Below, in pieces: positions 25,719-34,008 of a stretch of DNA of 54,707 nt (the stretch's first letter is position 1; each line of letters opens with the position of its first letter). A program made the translations under genes and the position numbers. This DNA is from JABHQR01 sp043812455 (GTDB lineage: Archaea > Nanobdellota > Nanobdellia > Woesearchaeales > GW2011-AR9), in the NCBI GenBank assembly GCA_043812455.1, contig JBDRMB010000017.1, positions 1-54,707 of the forward strand, written 5' to 3'. The notes beneath the pieces were generated by a model that searched no databases, was not told the origin of the DNA, and saw nothing but the letters and a program-made list of their open reading frames with translations.

Positions 25719-26446
25719 ATTATAATAATCTTTTTCTGCAAATCTGAAGTTATAATTACTTTGTTGTCATCATTAATGTAAAAATTAATTTCACTTCTAA
25801 TTCCAAATTTTCTTGGAAAATAAACTCCTGGCTCAATAGTATAACCATAATTTTTATGGATTGGTTTATGATTGCTTTTTCTTAATCCGCCTCTGCAACC
25901 GTGCGGAGAATAATTGCCCAAACTGTGACCGGTACTGTGAATGAAATAACTTGCATAACCAGCATCTCTGATACATTGTCTGCTGGCGTGATCCAAATCA
26001 CAACCGTTTGGAAAATTGCCTTTCTTCAATTGGGATTTAATGTACGATAAAGAACAATCTCTTGATTTTATTACTAAATCAAACATTTCCTGAATCTTTT
26101 TTGGCACTCTTTTACCTTTGTATGCCATCCAAGTCATATCTGCATACGGAGAACCATTTTTTTTGTCACGTGCCCAGATATCAAGCATGATTAAACAATT
26201 GTTACAAAGGTGTTTTGGTCTCTTTGGAAAGTAGTGTGGATTTGCACAACTACCATCAAAAGCAACGATTGGTGATTCTTTACTTGAAACCAAGTTATTT
26301 TTTTTGAATTCTTTCTGAATTAATTTTCTCACATCTACTTCTGTTATTTTTGTGTTGGTCTTGATATAGTTGAGTGCACCGTTTCTGATTTGGATAAGTT
26401 TCTTTGCTGTTTCTTGGTGTACTTTAATCTGTTTTTTTGTCCACAT
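25715..26446 (-). CDS. M24 metallopeptidase (Xaa-Pro aminopeptidase-like)
   Basis: 243 residues: only the pita-bread catalytic domain, without the N-terminal domain of classic aminopeptidase P. Five metal ligands are visible: Asp89 (LIMLDIWAR), Asp103 (YADMTWMAY), His174 (HSTGHSLGNY), Glu205 (YTIEPGVYF) and Glu219 (IRSEINFYI). A Cys pair (CNNC) sits just before the first ligand. Dinuclear-metal peptidase activity is likely. Whether the substrate is an Xaa-Pro peptide or the protein is a creatinase-like relative cannot be told. Confidence 0.85.
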   Translation of the reverse strand: MWTKKQIKVHQETAKKLIQIRNGALNYIKTNTKITEVDVRKLIQKEFKKNNLVSSKESPIVAFDGSCANPHYFPKRPKHLCNNCLIMLDIWARDKKNGSPYADMTWMAYKGKRVPKKIQEMFDLVIKSRDCSLSYIKSQLKKGNFPNGCDLDHASRQCIRDAGYASYFIHSTGHSLGNYSPHGCRGGLRKSNHKPIHKNYGYTIEPGVYFPRKFGIRSEINFYINDDNKVIITSDLQKKIIII

Positions 26447-26491
26447 AAGTTTAGTTAAGAATTAAGGATTATTAAAAGTTTGGTAAATAAA

Positions 26492-26818
26492 TTATTTTTC
26501 TAACTTAGAAAACCCTTCTAATATATCACTAAGATAATAAGCTTTAACTGGTGTTCCTTCTAAAGGTTCTGATTCTGAGAGACCTAAAACTTCTCTTACT
26601 AATGGCCTAAATTTTTTTGACAGAGTAAGAAATGTTATTGTTTCCCCATCTCCAATATAATAATTATCATGACTTGGTCTGCCTTCATTGGCACTTACTT
26701 CTATAATTTTTTCATGGGTTGTTGTTTTGTAACCAATAGCTGCAGCTCGCCAATAATCTCGTAATAGTTTCAGTTCCCCAATTACATTTCCTTCGGTGCT
26801 TATGATTCTTTCGATCAT
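26492..26818 (-). CDS. Hypothetical protein
   Basis: 108 residues, soluble, with a likely alpha-beta fold (IGELKLLRDYWRAAAIGYKT, NYYIGDGETITFLTLSKKFR). No recognised family. It is on the same strand as the M24 gene (45 nt downstream) and the PD-(D/E)XK nuclease gene (60 nt upstream). Confidence 0.55.
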   Translation of the reverse strand: MIERIISTEGNVIGELKLLRDYWRAAAIGYKTTTHEKIIEVSANEGRPSHDNYYIGDGETITFLTLSKKFRPLVREVLGLSESEPLEGTPVKAYYLSDILEGFSKLEK

Positions 26819-26878
26819 GATTATTTATAAGAATAATCTCTTTAAAAAGATATATCAAGTTTGGAATATATTATAAAA

Positions 26879-27718
26879 CTAAAATCTTGACCGGACATTA
26901 ATCTTCCCGTGTGGTTGGCAAACTTCATAAAAATCGCATTGGCCAGTACTCCATTTGCATAACGGAGTTATCTTTTTTGGATAATCATTAATCTCTTCAG
27001 TCATGGATGTGTGAGCGTGAATCATCTCAATCTCTGCTTTAGCTCGTTGTATCATATCCGGAACTACGGGTAACATCTTTTTCTGATCACGCAAAAAGAA
27101 AATTCCTACTTTGTCTGGCAATTTACCGTGTTTTTCTTCATAAAGTAAACCATAAATCGCTAACTGAAGTAAAATGCTGGATTTCATTTCTGATTTAGCA
27201 TTAGTTTTGTAATCTACAATGTGTATCTGATCGCCTTCCAAATGGATAGCATCAATAAAACCTTGTACAGAATGTACTTCAGAAACATACTTTTCTTCTC
27301 TGATTGGAGTCATTTCTAGAAATACTTCTGGGATTGAGGAACCGTAAGTTTTCAAACGCTGGCTAAAATCTCTTAGGAAATGATTACCCCAGTTAAGAAT
27401 CATTAACATTGTTTCTTCAAAATAAAATTTAAGTTGATCCGGATTAAGATTAAGTTTTGCTAATTCTTCTTGATATTGACCCCATTGATGCAATAACAAT
27501 CTTTGAAGTGCAGTCTTAAATTTTGTATGGTAATTATCATTTGAAAAATTGATTACCTCAATATCATAGAAATCCTCTAAAGTTGAGTGTGCGATGTTAC
27601 CTCTTACTAAATGGATAGATTTCTTAGTGGGAAGTTTTTCAATATATTGGTAATAATATTTCCTTGAACATTGTTTGAATGTGTTGATAGAACTTGGAGA
27701 TTCAACTCTTTTTGCCAT
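26879..27718 (-). CDS. PD-(D/E)XK nuclease with Fe-S type cysteines (RecB/Cas4-like)
   Basis: 279 residues. Motifs in order: SSINTFKQCSRKYYYQYIEK with the first Cys, RGNIAHSTLEDFYD, the nuclease core VQGFIDAIHLEGDQIHIVDYKTN (split here as QGFIDAI ... IHIVDYKTN), the QxxxY helix LLQLAIYGLLYEE, and a C-terminal Cys cluster CKWSTGQCDFYEVC. This matches RecB-type nucleases with a Cas4/AddB-like iron-sulphur cluster. No CRISPR array or other cas gene is near, so DNA repair is more likely than adaptation. A minus-strand TATA (GTTATAAAGG, 27764-27773) lies ~50 nt before the ATG, with gaggt SD. The hairpin array at 27784-27905 lies just upstream. Confidence 0.85.
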   Translation of the reverse strand: MAKRVESPSSINTFKQCSRKYYYQYIEKLPTKKSIHLVRGNIAHSTLEDFYDIEVINFSNDNYHTKFKTALQRLLLHQWGQYQEELAKLNLNPDQLKFYFEETMLMILNWGNHFLRDFSQRLKTYGSSIPEVFLEMTPIREEKYVSEVHSVQGFIDAIHLEGDQIHIVDYKTNAKSEMKSSILLQLAIYGLLYEEKHGKLPDKVGIFFLRDQKKMLPVVPDMIQRAKAEIEMIHAHTSMTEEINDYPKKITPLCKWSTGQCDFYEVCQPHGKINVRSRF

Positions 27719-27783
27719 ATTTACCTCTTTTTTTTAAATTACAATAATTTAAGGCAGGTCAATCCTTTATAACTTTTTTGTAT

Positions 27784-27905
27784 ATGCACAGTAAATATTC
27801 TGTTTACTGGCATGTTGCAAACTTCGTTTGAAACACTTGACCAGTGTATATCGTAAGATATAACGGAAAATCTATGATTCACAAGAAAAGCAAAGCTTTT
27901 CTGTG
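27784..27905. repeat. Array of five hairpin-forming inverted repeats
   Basis: Between two divergent genes, consecutive inverted repeats touch each other. 27784-27813: ATGC(A)CAGTAAA with TTTACTGGCAT, an 11-bp stem with one bulge. 27814-27834: GTTGCAAAC-TTC-GTTTGAAAC, 8 of 9 pairs. 27833-27847: ACACT-TGACC-AGTGT, which contains the ACTTGACCAGT box. 27847-27862: TATATC-GTAA-GATATA. 27880-27905: AGAAAAGC-AAA-GCTTTTCT. A 76-codon minus-strand frame here is not credible as protein. The region may be a structured RNA or a protein-binding regulatory block. Confidence 0.55.
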
Positions 27906-27970
27906 CATAAAAATCCTCCTGGTTTTTCGTGTTCAAGTTGGTTTGTGGATATATGTTAACTAGAAACATT

Positions 27971-27978
27971 TTTATAAT
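27971..27978 (+). promoter_or_regulatory. TATA box for the 70-residue membrane protein
   Basis: Tttataat is centred ~25 nt before the ATG at 27999, giving a leaderless transcript by archaeal spacing. Confidence 0.6.
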
Positions 27979-27998
27979 AAAAAAGTTTAATATTAAGT

Positions 27999-28211
27999 AT
28001 GTACAATTATTTTAAAAAACTTAAACCGCACCATCAAACATTATTTGCAATAATTATTGCATTTGCAGTAATTGCATTCTGGAGAGGGATTTGGGGATTA
28101 CTGGACGAATATTTGTTTCCTAATTACCGCGAATTAAGTTTATGGATTTCTCTTTTTGTAGGTTTACTAATTTTAATATTAACCCATTATGCTTCTAAGG
28201 AATTAAAATGA
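27999..28211 (+). CDS. Small membrane protein with two helices
   Basis: 70 residues: a basic N-terminus (NYFKKLKPHHQ), helix one TLFAIIIAFAVIAFWRGIWG, a short loop LLDEYLFPNYREL, and helix two SLWISLFVGLLILILTHYAS. I have seen this compact type in DPANN-like genomes but no function is known. Likely leaderless. Confidence 0.7.
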   Translation: MYNYFKKLKPHHQTLFAIIIAFAVIAFWRGIWGLLDEYLFPNYRELSLWISLFVGLLILILTHYASKELK

Positions 28212-28226
28212 GTTCTTAATAAGTTT

Positions 28227-28766
28227 TTATCCATTAATAAGCTTATACATCAAAGTATCATAACCAACTAAGACGCGTTCTTCTTTACTAACACCAAGAG
28301 CCATTAAAAATTCGAATAATTCATCTTGCACTTTTGTACAATCTGTTTCATCAGTAATCTTTTCAACTTCAATGAAGGTTCCTAGTTTATCAACCTTATC
28401 AAGGCAAATGTTCAAACCTTTATAATTACATTTTTGTCTGGTTTTGTTAACAGTGATAACTGCTTGGTATCCTAAATGTTCTAGAAGTTCTTTTGCTTGA
28501 CCCGGATCGTCAACAACAATCTGTTTTTCAATACAAGCTAATTCATTTTCTTCAGATTTTTTCAATGTTAAAATGAACTTACCATCAGAATTTCTTATTC
28601 TTAATACTGTAACCCTTTTTTTAATATCTGGAAATGTTATTGATTTATCTAAGAAAATGATATCATCCTGCTTGATTTGATTTGAGAAGATACAACCTAA
28701 ACCACTTAATTTTTCCTTTAATAGTTCAAGATTATTAACTTTAGCCTTTACTTCAATTTCTAACAT
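28227..28766 (-). CDS. cyaB: CYTH-domain protein (CyaB-like class IV adenylate cyclase family)
   Basis: 179 residues. It begins MLEIEVKAKV with the ExExK signature, followed by KRVTVLRIRNSDGKFILTLK, CIEKQIVVDDPGQAKELLEH and IEVEKI. CYTH proteins bind triphosphates and divalent metal in a beta tunnel. This CyaB-type branch is often named adenylate cyclase, but thiamine-triphosphatase or other triphosphate hydrolysis is equally possible. Confidence 0.82.
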   Translation of the reverse strand: MLEIEVKAKVNNLELLKEKLSGLGCIFSNQIKQDDIIFLDKSITFPDIKKRVTVLRIRNSDGKFILTLKKSEENELACIEKQIVVDDPGQAKELLEHLGYQAVITVNKTRQKCNYKGLNICLDKVDKLGTFIEVEKITDETDCTKVQDELFEFLMALGVSKEERVLVGYDTLMYKLING

Positions 28767-28830
28767 AATAAAAATTAAGGAAAGGGGTTATAAAAAGATT
28801 TTGTAAGTAAAAAATAATCTCCTGCGACAC

Positions 28831-28840
28831 TTTTATAAAG
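28831..28840 (+). promoter_or_regulatory. TATA box for aIF1A
   Basis: Ttttataaag is centred ~27 nt before the ATG at 28864. Transcription should start essentially at the start codon. Confidence 0.65.
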
Positions 28841-28863
28841 AATCCACAGATTTAGGAATAACA

Positions 28864-29184
28864 ATGGCATTTAAACAACCCGAAGAACCAGCAATATTAA
28901 GAGTACGTATTCCTAAAGGTAAAGAAATTTTAGGAATAGTTAAACGTAGAGTTGGTGGCAGCAGAATGTTTGTCACTTGTCTTGATGGTAAGGAACGGAT
29001 GTGCAGAATACCTGGAAGTAAAAGAAGAGGTCTATGGGTGCGAGAAAATGATGTTGTCATTATTGAACCGTGGGAATTAGGTGGTGATACTAAAGGCGAT
29101 GTAGTTTTCAAGTACAGAAGTAAAGCAGAAGTGGCGTTCCTAAAACGAAAAGGTTATTTAAAGAATATTGATGACGAGTTCTAA
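28864..29184 (+). CDS. eif1A: Translation initiation factor aIF1A
   Basis: 106 residues with the S1-like OB fold: PKGKEILGIVKRRVGGSRMF, VTCLDGKERMCRIPGSKRRG, LWVRENDVVIIEPWELGGDT. It binds the A site of the small subunit during initiation. Length and order match archaeal aIF1A. Leaderless promoter. Confidence 0.95.
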   Translation: MAFKQPEEPAILRVRIPKGKEILGIVKRRVGGSRMFVTCLDGKERMCRIPGSKRRGLWVRENDVVIIEPWELGGDTKGDVVFKYRSKAEVAFLKRKGYLKNIDDEF

Positions 29185-29253
29185 AAGCATAGTTTGTTAT
29201 ATACTAGATCTAAGATAGAAATGCTTAAATATATTTTTCCTTAAAATTAAGCT

Positions 29254-29874
29254 ATGGCAAGGGGCAAAATTAAATTATTTTTATCAGCAATAATCGTTCT
29301 AGTACTGCTACTTTTCTTACTAAGGGTTTTTTCTAACTTTGGTGGATTGGCATGGACTCTAGAACTTATTGGAACAACTGTGTTGGCAATTTTTGCAGTT
29401 TTTGGACTAGCATTGTCAAAAAGTAGTTGTGGAGAAAGAGCAATGTTTGTGGTATCAATACTTAATTTTGGTAACATAATTTTAATGTGGTACCTTTTAG
29501 GAGTTTTCAGTTACATTCTGTTTTTCCTGACATTGATACTATTATTGCTGAATTTTCCAAATAGAACTTGGAGAAAGTCTTGTGACAAAAGCTGTTGTGA
29601 ATTACCGCGATCAGTTGAGCCACACAGTGAAATTTTTCCTGACAATGATGTTAAGGTAACTGTTAAGAATGAAGGGCTTAAAGTTGTTCCAAGTGCAGCT
29701 AAGAAAACTGTTACTAATAAATCATCAAATCTTGTGGCAAGTAGCAGAAGCAAAATTTATCACAAACCTAGTTGTGATTGGGCAAAGAAAATTAATCCTA
29801 AAGGCAAGATTACTTTCAAAAGTAAGGAAGAAGCCTGGGAGAAAGGTTACCGAGCACACAGTTGTGTTAAATAG
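29254..29874 (+). CDS. Membrane protein with C-terminal Ada-like metal-binding domain
   Basis: 206 residues. Two hydrophobic stretches fill residues ~8-100. A linker with four Cys (CDKSCC and an earlier SSCGE) follows. The end (~165-206) reads SRSKIYHKPSCDWAKKINPK, then ITFKSKEEAWEKGYRAHSCV. This resembles the small zinc-binding domain found in Ada and in nuclease-associated proteins (YHxxxCxWAxxI ... GYRxxxxC). The same module closes the protein at 41060-41479. The role may be membrane-anchored metal or DNA binding; this is inference. Confidence 0.65.
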   Translation: MARGKIKLFLSAIIVLVLLLFLLRVFSNFGGLAWTLELIGTTVLAIFAVFGLALSKSSCGERAMFVVSILNFGNIILMWYLLGVFSYILFFLTLILLLLNFPNRTWRKSCDKSCCELPRSVEPHSEIFPDNDVKVTVKNEGLKVVPSAAKKTVTNKSSNLVASSRSKIYHKPSCDWAKKINPKGKITFKSKEEAWEKGYRAHSCVK

Positions 29875-29885
29875 GTTTTATTTGA

Positions 29886-30371
29886 CTATTTTTTGTTTAT
29901 TTTTTTGTTTATAAGTTTTTTTAACATTACTTCTTCTTTAATCAAGTAAATAATTAAACCAACTGCTGCAATACTAATCATAGAATCTGCTAAATTAAAT
30001 GATGGCCAGAAAGTTGTACCGATAAAGTCAATAACATAATTTCTGAAAAATCTATCAATCATGTTACCAATAGTTCCACCAAGAAATAAAGCTAGCATAA
30101 CTTGTGGGAACCATTGTTTAGGTACTTTTGAATAAAAGTAAACAATAAGTGCAACTACAATTAATGAAATTATTCCTAACAGTAAGGTTTGATCTTGCAG
30201 AATACCAAATCCCGCTCCTGTGTTCTTAACAAAACTAATGTTAAAAAACCAAAACTGCCAATTAGGTTGATATTTTATGAATAAGAATTTTATAAGTTGA
30301 TCTAAAAGAATGATAAGAACAGTAATAAAAATAAAAACGCGGGTTTGTTTTGCTTGAAGAAATTTTACCAT
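29886..30371 (-). CDS. lspA: Signal peptidase II (lipoprotein signal peptidase)
   Basis: 161 residues, four membrane helices. The conserved features are all present: FVKNTGAGFGIL, GGTIGNMIDRFFRNYVIDFI with catalytic Asp115, and FNLADSMISIAAV with Asp129. It cuts prolipoproteins before a lipid-modified Cys. LspA is mainly bacterial, and most archaea lack it, so this is likely an acquired gene. No Lgt-like gene is seen in the window. It is 1 nt from the next gene upstream in the transcript (30373-30768). Confidence 0.92.
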   Translation of the reverse strand: MVKFLQAKQTRVFIFITVLIILLDQLIKFLFIKYQPNWQFWFFNISFVKNTGAGFGILQDQTLLLGIISLIVVALIVYFYSKVPKQWFPQVMLALFLGGTIGNMIDRFFRNYVIDFIGTTFWPSFNLADSMISIAAVGLIIYLIKEEVMLKKLINKKINKK

Positions 30372-30372
30372 C

Positions 30373-30768
30373 TTACCACAGACGATTTTTTTCTTTTTCT
30401 TGTTCTACACCAGCAACTTTTTCTAGATTTGCTGTTCGTTGATCCAAAGATCTTAAAATTGCCTTGATTGTATCCAATTTACTGCTAATTAGTTCTAGTT
30501 CGCGGTTTGGCAATGAATAATCTTGAACGTTACCTCTCGGTGTTTGTGGTTGTTCTGGTTTTGGCTGATCAAATGGGGAAGTGCGAGGTTCATTTTTTGG
30601 CATGCCAGACATTTCTGGTTCCCCTGATAATGCTGATTGTCCTAAACCCAGATCATCTTGCATAGGTCTGCTCTCGTCAGGCATGTTTGAACTTTCTTCT
30701 CCTGCTAATTTGTCAAAGTCAAACTCGTCCTCTTTTTTCCAAAATTTAAGTTTATCAAATACTCCCAT
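30373..30768 (-). CDS. Hypothetical protein with disordered centre and coiled coil
   Basis: 131 residues. MGVFDKLKFWKKEDEFDFDK is followed by a Pro/Glu/Met-rich disordered region (~25-85), then a helix ELELISSKLDTIKAILRSLD, QRTANLEKVAG likely to form a coiled coil. The short amphipathic start is the kind of sequence that can touch membrane. It is directly upstream of lspA and downstream of the HerA-like gene on the same strand. Confidence 0.6.
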   Translation of the reverse strand: MGVFDKLKFWKKEDEFDFDKLAGEESSNMPDESRPMQDDLGLGQSALSGEPEMSGMPKNEPRTSPFDQPKPEQPQTPRGNVQDYSLPNRELELISSKLDTIKAILRSLDQRTANLEKVAGVEQEKEKNRLW

Positions 30769-30820
30769 ATTAGGTTAGAAATCGTTTTTTGTTTTAAAAT
30801 GTTGCTGTTTTTTCTCAGGA

Positions 30821-32200
30821 TTAACTCAAATCTTTAATCTTCTTCAACATTTCTTCTGCTCGGCTTTTGGTTTCTCTGATAGCTATTGGACTACCACCAC
30901 CATGCCAAGTAAATCTTGGTTTCATTTGGACTGGAAACATGGTTTCATTAGCATCGTCAAAGATTACTGCTGCACCCTTTACTCTCGGTAACATGTTAAG
31001 TTCTTCATCTAAACCAGTTCGCATATAACTTTGCATTAACATCCCTAAAGCTTCTACATCCATCTTTGCAGTTAGGCGATGAGAAATAACAGTGTCACTT
31101 TGAGTCATGACATCTGTGTGAATCTTTGCGGGCTGTTGTGTAGCCAAAATTAATGAAATTCCCGGTTGACGACCTTCCCGAAGTATTGTAATCAAAGAAT
31201 CTGTAGCAGCAGTTTTTCCATCATGAGGTAATAGTTCGTGAGCTTCATCTATCGCAACCCATACTAATGGTTCGTCCATCTTGTCACTGGTTTCTTTTGC
31301 AAAATAATGCATTGCAGCGTCAACTGATTTGTACTCTTCAGTTTTCCTAGCCAACATTCTTTGATTAAACAATGTCCGGCAGATTAAACCAACAACCAAA
31401 GCTTTGATTTCCCAACCTGATGCCATCGTAGCGTAAGGGCTTACGTCCAGAACTGTTACTTGACCGCCAGCAACCAAATTTTTTAATGGTGTGGCTTCCT
31501 GAGAAAAAATTTCCCAACCTTGTGCTTTTTCAAATTGGTTAACAATAACAGATTTGGTAACTTTATCACTTTCATCATCATTTCGTGCATTTTCAATAAG
31601 ATCTTCCATAGAATAGCTGTAAGGTTCTTCAACTCCGGATTCATTTTCTATAGTTTTAGATTGTAATTTTTGTACGACTTTAGTTATCAAAACTCCTGCT
31701 GCAGAACTTGGCAAAATCTTAAATGCATTACACCAATCATCTGGACTGACATCTTTTGGTCTGATAGAGAACGGGAAATCGGTAGGAATGCCTTCTTTTT
31801 TGTATTTGTAGTAGAATCCAGACGGTGTGTAAATTTTAACATCTAATCCATGAGGTTCATACCCCCATTTTTTAACAAGTTCTGCGTCTTGAAAGTTTGG
31901 ATATTTCATAGTCCAATAAATACCCATAGTGTCTAAAAGAACAATTGAAAGGTTTTGTTTGATTTCTTCTTCTAAATTGGCCAATCCTTCTGCAATGGAA
32001 CCCATAGTATAAGATTTACCAGAACCCCGTTTTCCAACAATGAAAACAACGTGTGCACCGGCGACGTCCATATAAACCGGATTTGATAGAGAAGTAGTCT
32101 GGCCCATTTTAACATACTGTTTAGCAATCAGGACTGTACCTTTCTTTCCATACTTAGCAATATCATGTTTAGATCTGCCAATAATTACATCAAAAGTCAT
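30821..32200 (-). CDS. HerA-like (DUF87) ATPase
   Basis: 459 residues. HerA/FtsK-superfamily features: Walker A GKRGSGKS (56-63) in VVFIVGKRGSGKSYTMGSIA, Walker B LVWVAIDEAHELLPHDGKTA, then ILREGRQPGISLILATQQPA and a C-terminal HRLTAKMDVEAL. HerA hexamers pump or resect DNA with the NurA nuclease, but NurA is not in the window. The N-terminus (VIIGRSKHDIAKYGKKGTVL) resembles a small HAS-type barrel. A relative of HerA is certain; canonical HerA function is not. Confidence 0.85.
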   Translation of the reverse strand: MTFDVIIGRSKHDIAKYGKKGTVLIAKQYVKMGQTTSLSNPVYMDVAGAHVVFIVGKRGSGKSYTMGSIAEGLANLEEEIKQNLSIVLLDTMGIYWTMKYPNFQDAELVKKWGYEPHGLDVKIYTPSGFYYKYKKEGIPTDFPFSIRPKDVSPDDWCNAFKILPSSAAGVLITKVVQKLQSKTIENESGVEEPYSYSMEDLIENARNDDESDKVTKSVIVNQFEKAQGWEIFSQEATPLKNLVAGGQVTVLDVSPYATMASGWEIKALVVGLICRTLFNQRMLARKTEEYKSVDAAMHYFAKETSDKMDEPLVWVAIDEAHELLPHDGKTAATDSLITILREGRQPGISLILATQQPAKIHTDVMTQSDTVISHRLTAKMDVEALGMLMQSYMRTGLDEELNMLPRVKGAAVIFDDANETMFPVQMKPRFTWHGGGSPIAIRETKSRAEEMLKKIKDLS

Positions 32201-32300
32201 ATTATCTGCTATTAATTCTTAGAGAAATAAAAAGCTTCTGGTACGAGATAACTATATTAAACTAAAAAAAGTAAAAATAAGAAATTAAAATTAAAAAAAA

Positions 32301-33647
32301 TTAAAGTTGAGATTCAATGAAAACTCCAACTTTTCCGCCATCCTTAACTTTAGAACTAGTACCAACTAAGTATTTAATCCCAAGCCGCTCAGATAACTTC
32401 AAAAGTTCTAAATCTACCGTACCGTCTAAAGCTAAAGCGTAAATTCCACCTTTAAGGCTTTTTATGGTGGTGTTAAGTTCGCTTATTGGAACTTTACCGA
32501 GAATGTTTAAACTCTGGTCAAAAATGCATGCACCTCTGGTACCAAATAAATCTTCCATGGTCTGTTTAAACTTTTTATTTTCATCTGGGTTCAAACTTAC
32601 AGACCTTATTGGCTTTCTTTGTGGTTGGTTTTGAGCTGTACGTGGTACGAAAGGTGGTTTTCTTTGGTTATTGTTACTATTACCATTATTAACATCCCTT
32701 TTAGGTACATTGTTATTTTGTTCCCGGTTAGGTAAAGGTGCTTTATCATTTTCTTTGTTAATCATAGGTCTAACTAACTTTTTATCCTTGTCAATAAGTT
32801 CGCCTTCCTCTGTAATTCCCAGGTCAAGTTTTGCTTGTTCTGACGTAATCTTGCCTCTCAAAGATTTGTGAATTTCCTTTTTAGTCAATTCTTCAACTTC
32901 TTTTCCATCTGGAGCTTTACATACAAAGTCAATGTCAGCAACACTGATAAGTTCTCTTATGTTAAGGTCTCCACCACGATCACCGTCTACAAAAACAGTT
33001 GTATTTTTCTTTTTAGACAATTCAATGATTGTTTGTGGGGTAGAACTACCGTTCATAGAAATAACATTCTTGAATCCGTGTTTTAACATACATAAAACAT
33101 CAGCTCTACCTTCTACAACAATTAAATCTTCGCTTTCATCAATTGCTGGACCTGCAGGCAATTTTTCTCTTCCGTAAGCTTTAACTTCCATCATTCTTAC
33201 TGATTGAGAAACTTCATCAGCCAATTCTTGAGAATCTGGAAGGGTATTGTCTGTTAAATCCTGTAAAAGGATTTTTGCTCTTTCAATAACAAACTGCCTT
33301 TTACTTATTCTAACATCTTCAATTTTTTCAACAGTAAGTTGAGAATTACAAGGGCCAATTCTTTGAATGATTTCTAACGCAGCAGCAATGATTGCAGTTT
33401 CAGTTTTATCTAATGAACTTGGAATAACGATTTCTCCAGAAGTTTTACCTGAAACTGTGTTAAGATTAACTTCAATTCTTCCAATCTTACCACTTCTTTG
33501 CAGTTCTCTTAATTCTAGGTCATTTCCTAAAAGACCTTCAGTTTGACCAAAGATTGCTCCAATCACATCAGGACGGTCAACAATTCCATCAATTTTTATT
33601 TTAGTATGAACAATGTATTTAGCCGCAACAGGGCTGATTTTTGCCAT
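32301..33647 (-). CDS. dnaG: Archaeal DnaG (toprim primase/exosome-associated protein)
   Basis: 448 residues from the ATG at 33647, fixed by GGAGG 7 nt upstream (a start at 33668 lies before that SD). The archaeal N-terminal domain (AKYIVHTKIKIDGIVDRPDV) precedes a Toprim core with Glu in DLIVVEGRADVLCMLKHGF and the acidic pair in TVFVDGDRGGDLNI. Residues ~285-345 are an Asn/Arg/Pro-rich linker (NREQNNNVPKRDVNNGN), longer and more disordered than I would expect. In archaea DnaG makes primers and is also part of the RNA exosome. A 760-nt gene-free region lies upstream. Confidence 0.93.
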   Translation of the reverse strand: MAKISPVAAKYIVHTKIKIDGIVDRPDVIGAIFGQTEGLLGNDLELRELQRSGKIGRIEVNLNTVSGKTSGEIVIPSSLDKTETAIIAAALEIIQRIGPCNSQLTVEKIEDVRISKRQFVIERAKILLQDLTDNTLPDSQELADEVSQSVRMMEVKAYGREKLPAGPAIDESEDLIVVEGRADVLCMLKHGFKNVISMNGSSTPQTIIELSKKKNTTVFVDGDRGGDLNIRELISVADIDFVCKAPDGKEVEELTKKEIHKSLRGKITSEQAKLDLGITEEGELIDKDKKLVRPMINKENDKAPLPNREQNNNVPKRDVNNGNSNNNQRKPPFVPRTAQNQPQRKPIRSVSLNPDENKKFKQTMEDLFGTRGACIFDQSLNILGKVPISELNTTIKSLKGGIYALALDGTVDLELLKLSERLGIKYLVGTSSKVKDGGKVGVFIESQL

Positions 33648-33729
33648 TTTATTTCCTCCAATAAGCATGAAATTTTCTAAATAAATTGGCTAGATGTATA
33701 TCAAGAAAAAGTATCTCAACGCAGTTCTA

Positions 33730-33757
33730 AACCAAACGGTTGGTTAAACTTAACCAA
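33730..33757. repeat. Three alternating AACCAA/TTGGTT repeats upstream of dnaG
   Basis: AACCAA (33730-33735), TTGGTT (33740-33745) and TTAACCAA (33750-33757) make two overlapping inverted repeats, one with an ACGG spacer and one 8-bp pair around AC. They lie ~85 nt upstream of the dnaG start and could be operator half-sites or alternative RNA hairpins. Confidence 0.4.
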
Positions 33758-33888
33758 ATTTCCATCTGTCACTAAACCTAATTATAATTAAATCAATTTA
33801 GGTTGAATTCATAACAAATTTTACCTGATTTACTGTACTAAATGAACGTTGAATGTGAAATACTTTGATCTTGATGACCACTCTTACC

Positions 33889-33928
33889 AACATACTAAGT
33901 CTGTTTTTGTGACTATTTTCAGTATGTT
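33889..33928. repeat. Long bulged inverted repeat in the dnaG-RIO1 gap
   Basis: AACATACT and AGTATGTT form an 8-bp outer stem, and AGTC with GACT an inner stem around TGTTTTTGT. Part of its right arm (ATTTTCAGTATGTTT) recurs exactly at 35815-35829, upstream of top6B. No role can be assigned. Confidence 0.35.
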
Positions 33929-34008
33929 TGAAATTGCAACAAAACAAAAAATTGTCCAATTTCAGCTTATTTTATTTTTTATTTGATTTTATTAAATGTA
34001 AATATGAA

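Noticed and set aside
26879..27718. Cas4 of a CRISPR system
   Set aside because: The cysteines and nuclease core fit Cas4, but no repeat-spacer array or cas gene is present. RecB-like repair nucleases share the same features.
27739..27969. A 76-codon minus-strand open frame between the nuclease and the small membrane protein
   Set aside because: It runs through the hairpin array and a TATA box, has low-quality composition, and no ribosome site. The region is better explained as regulatory or RNA.
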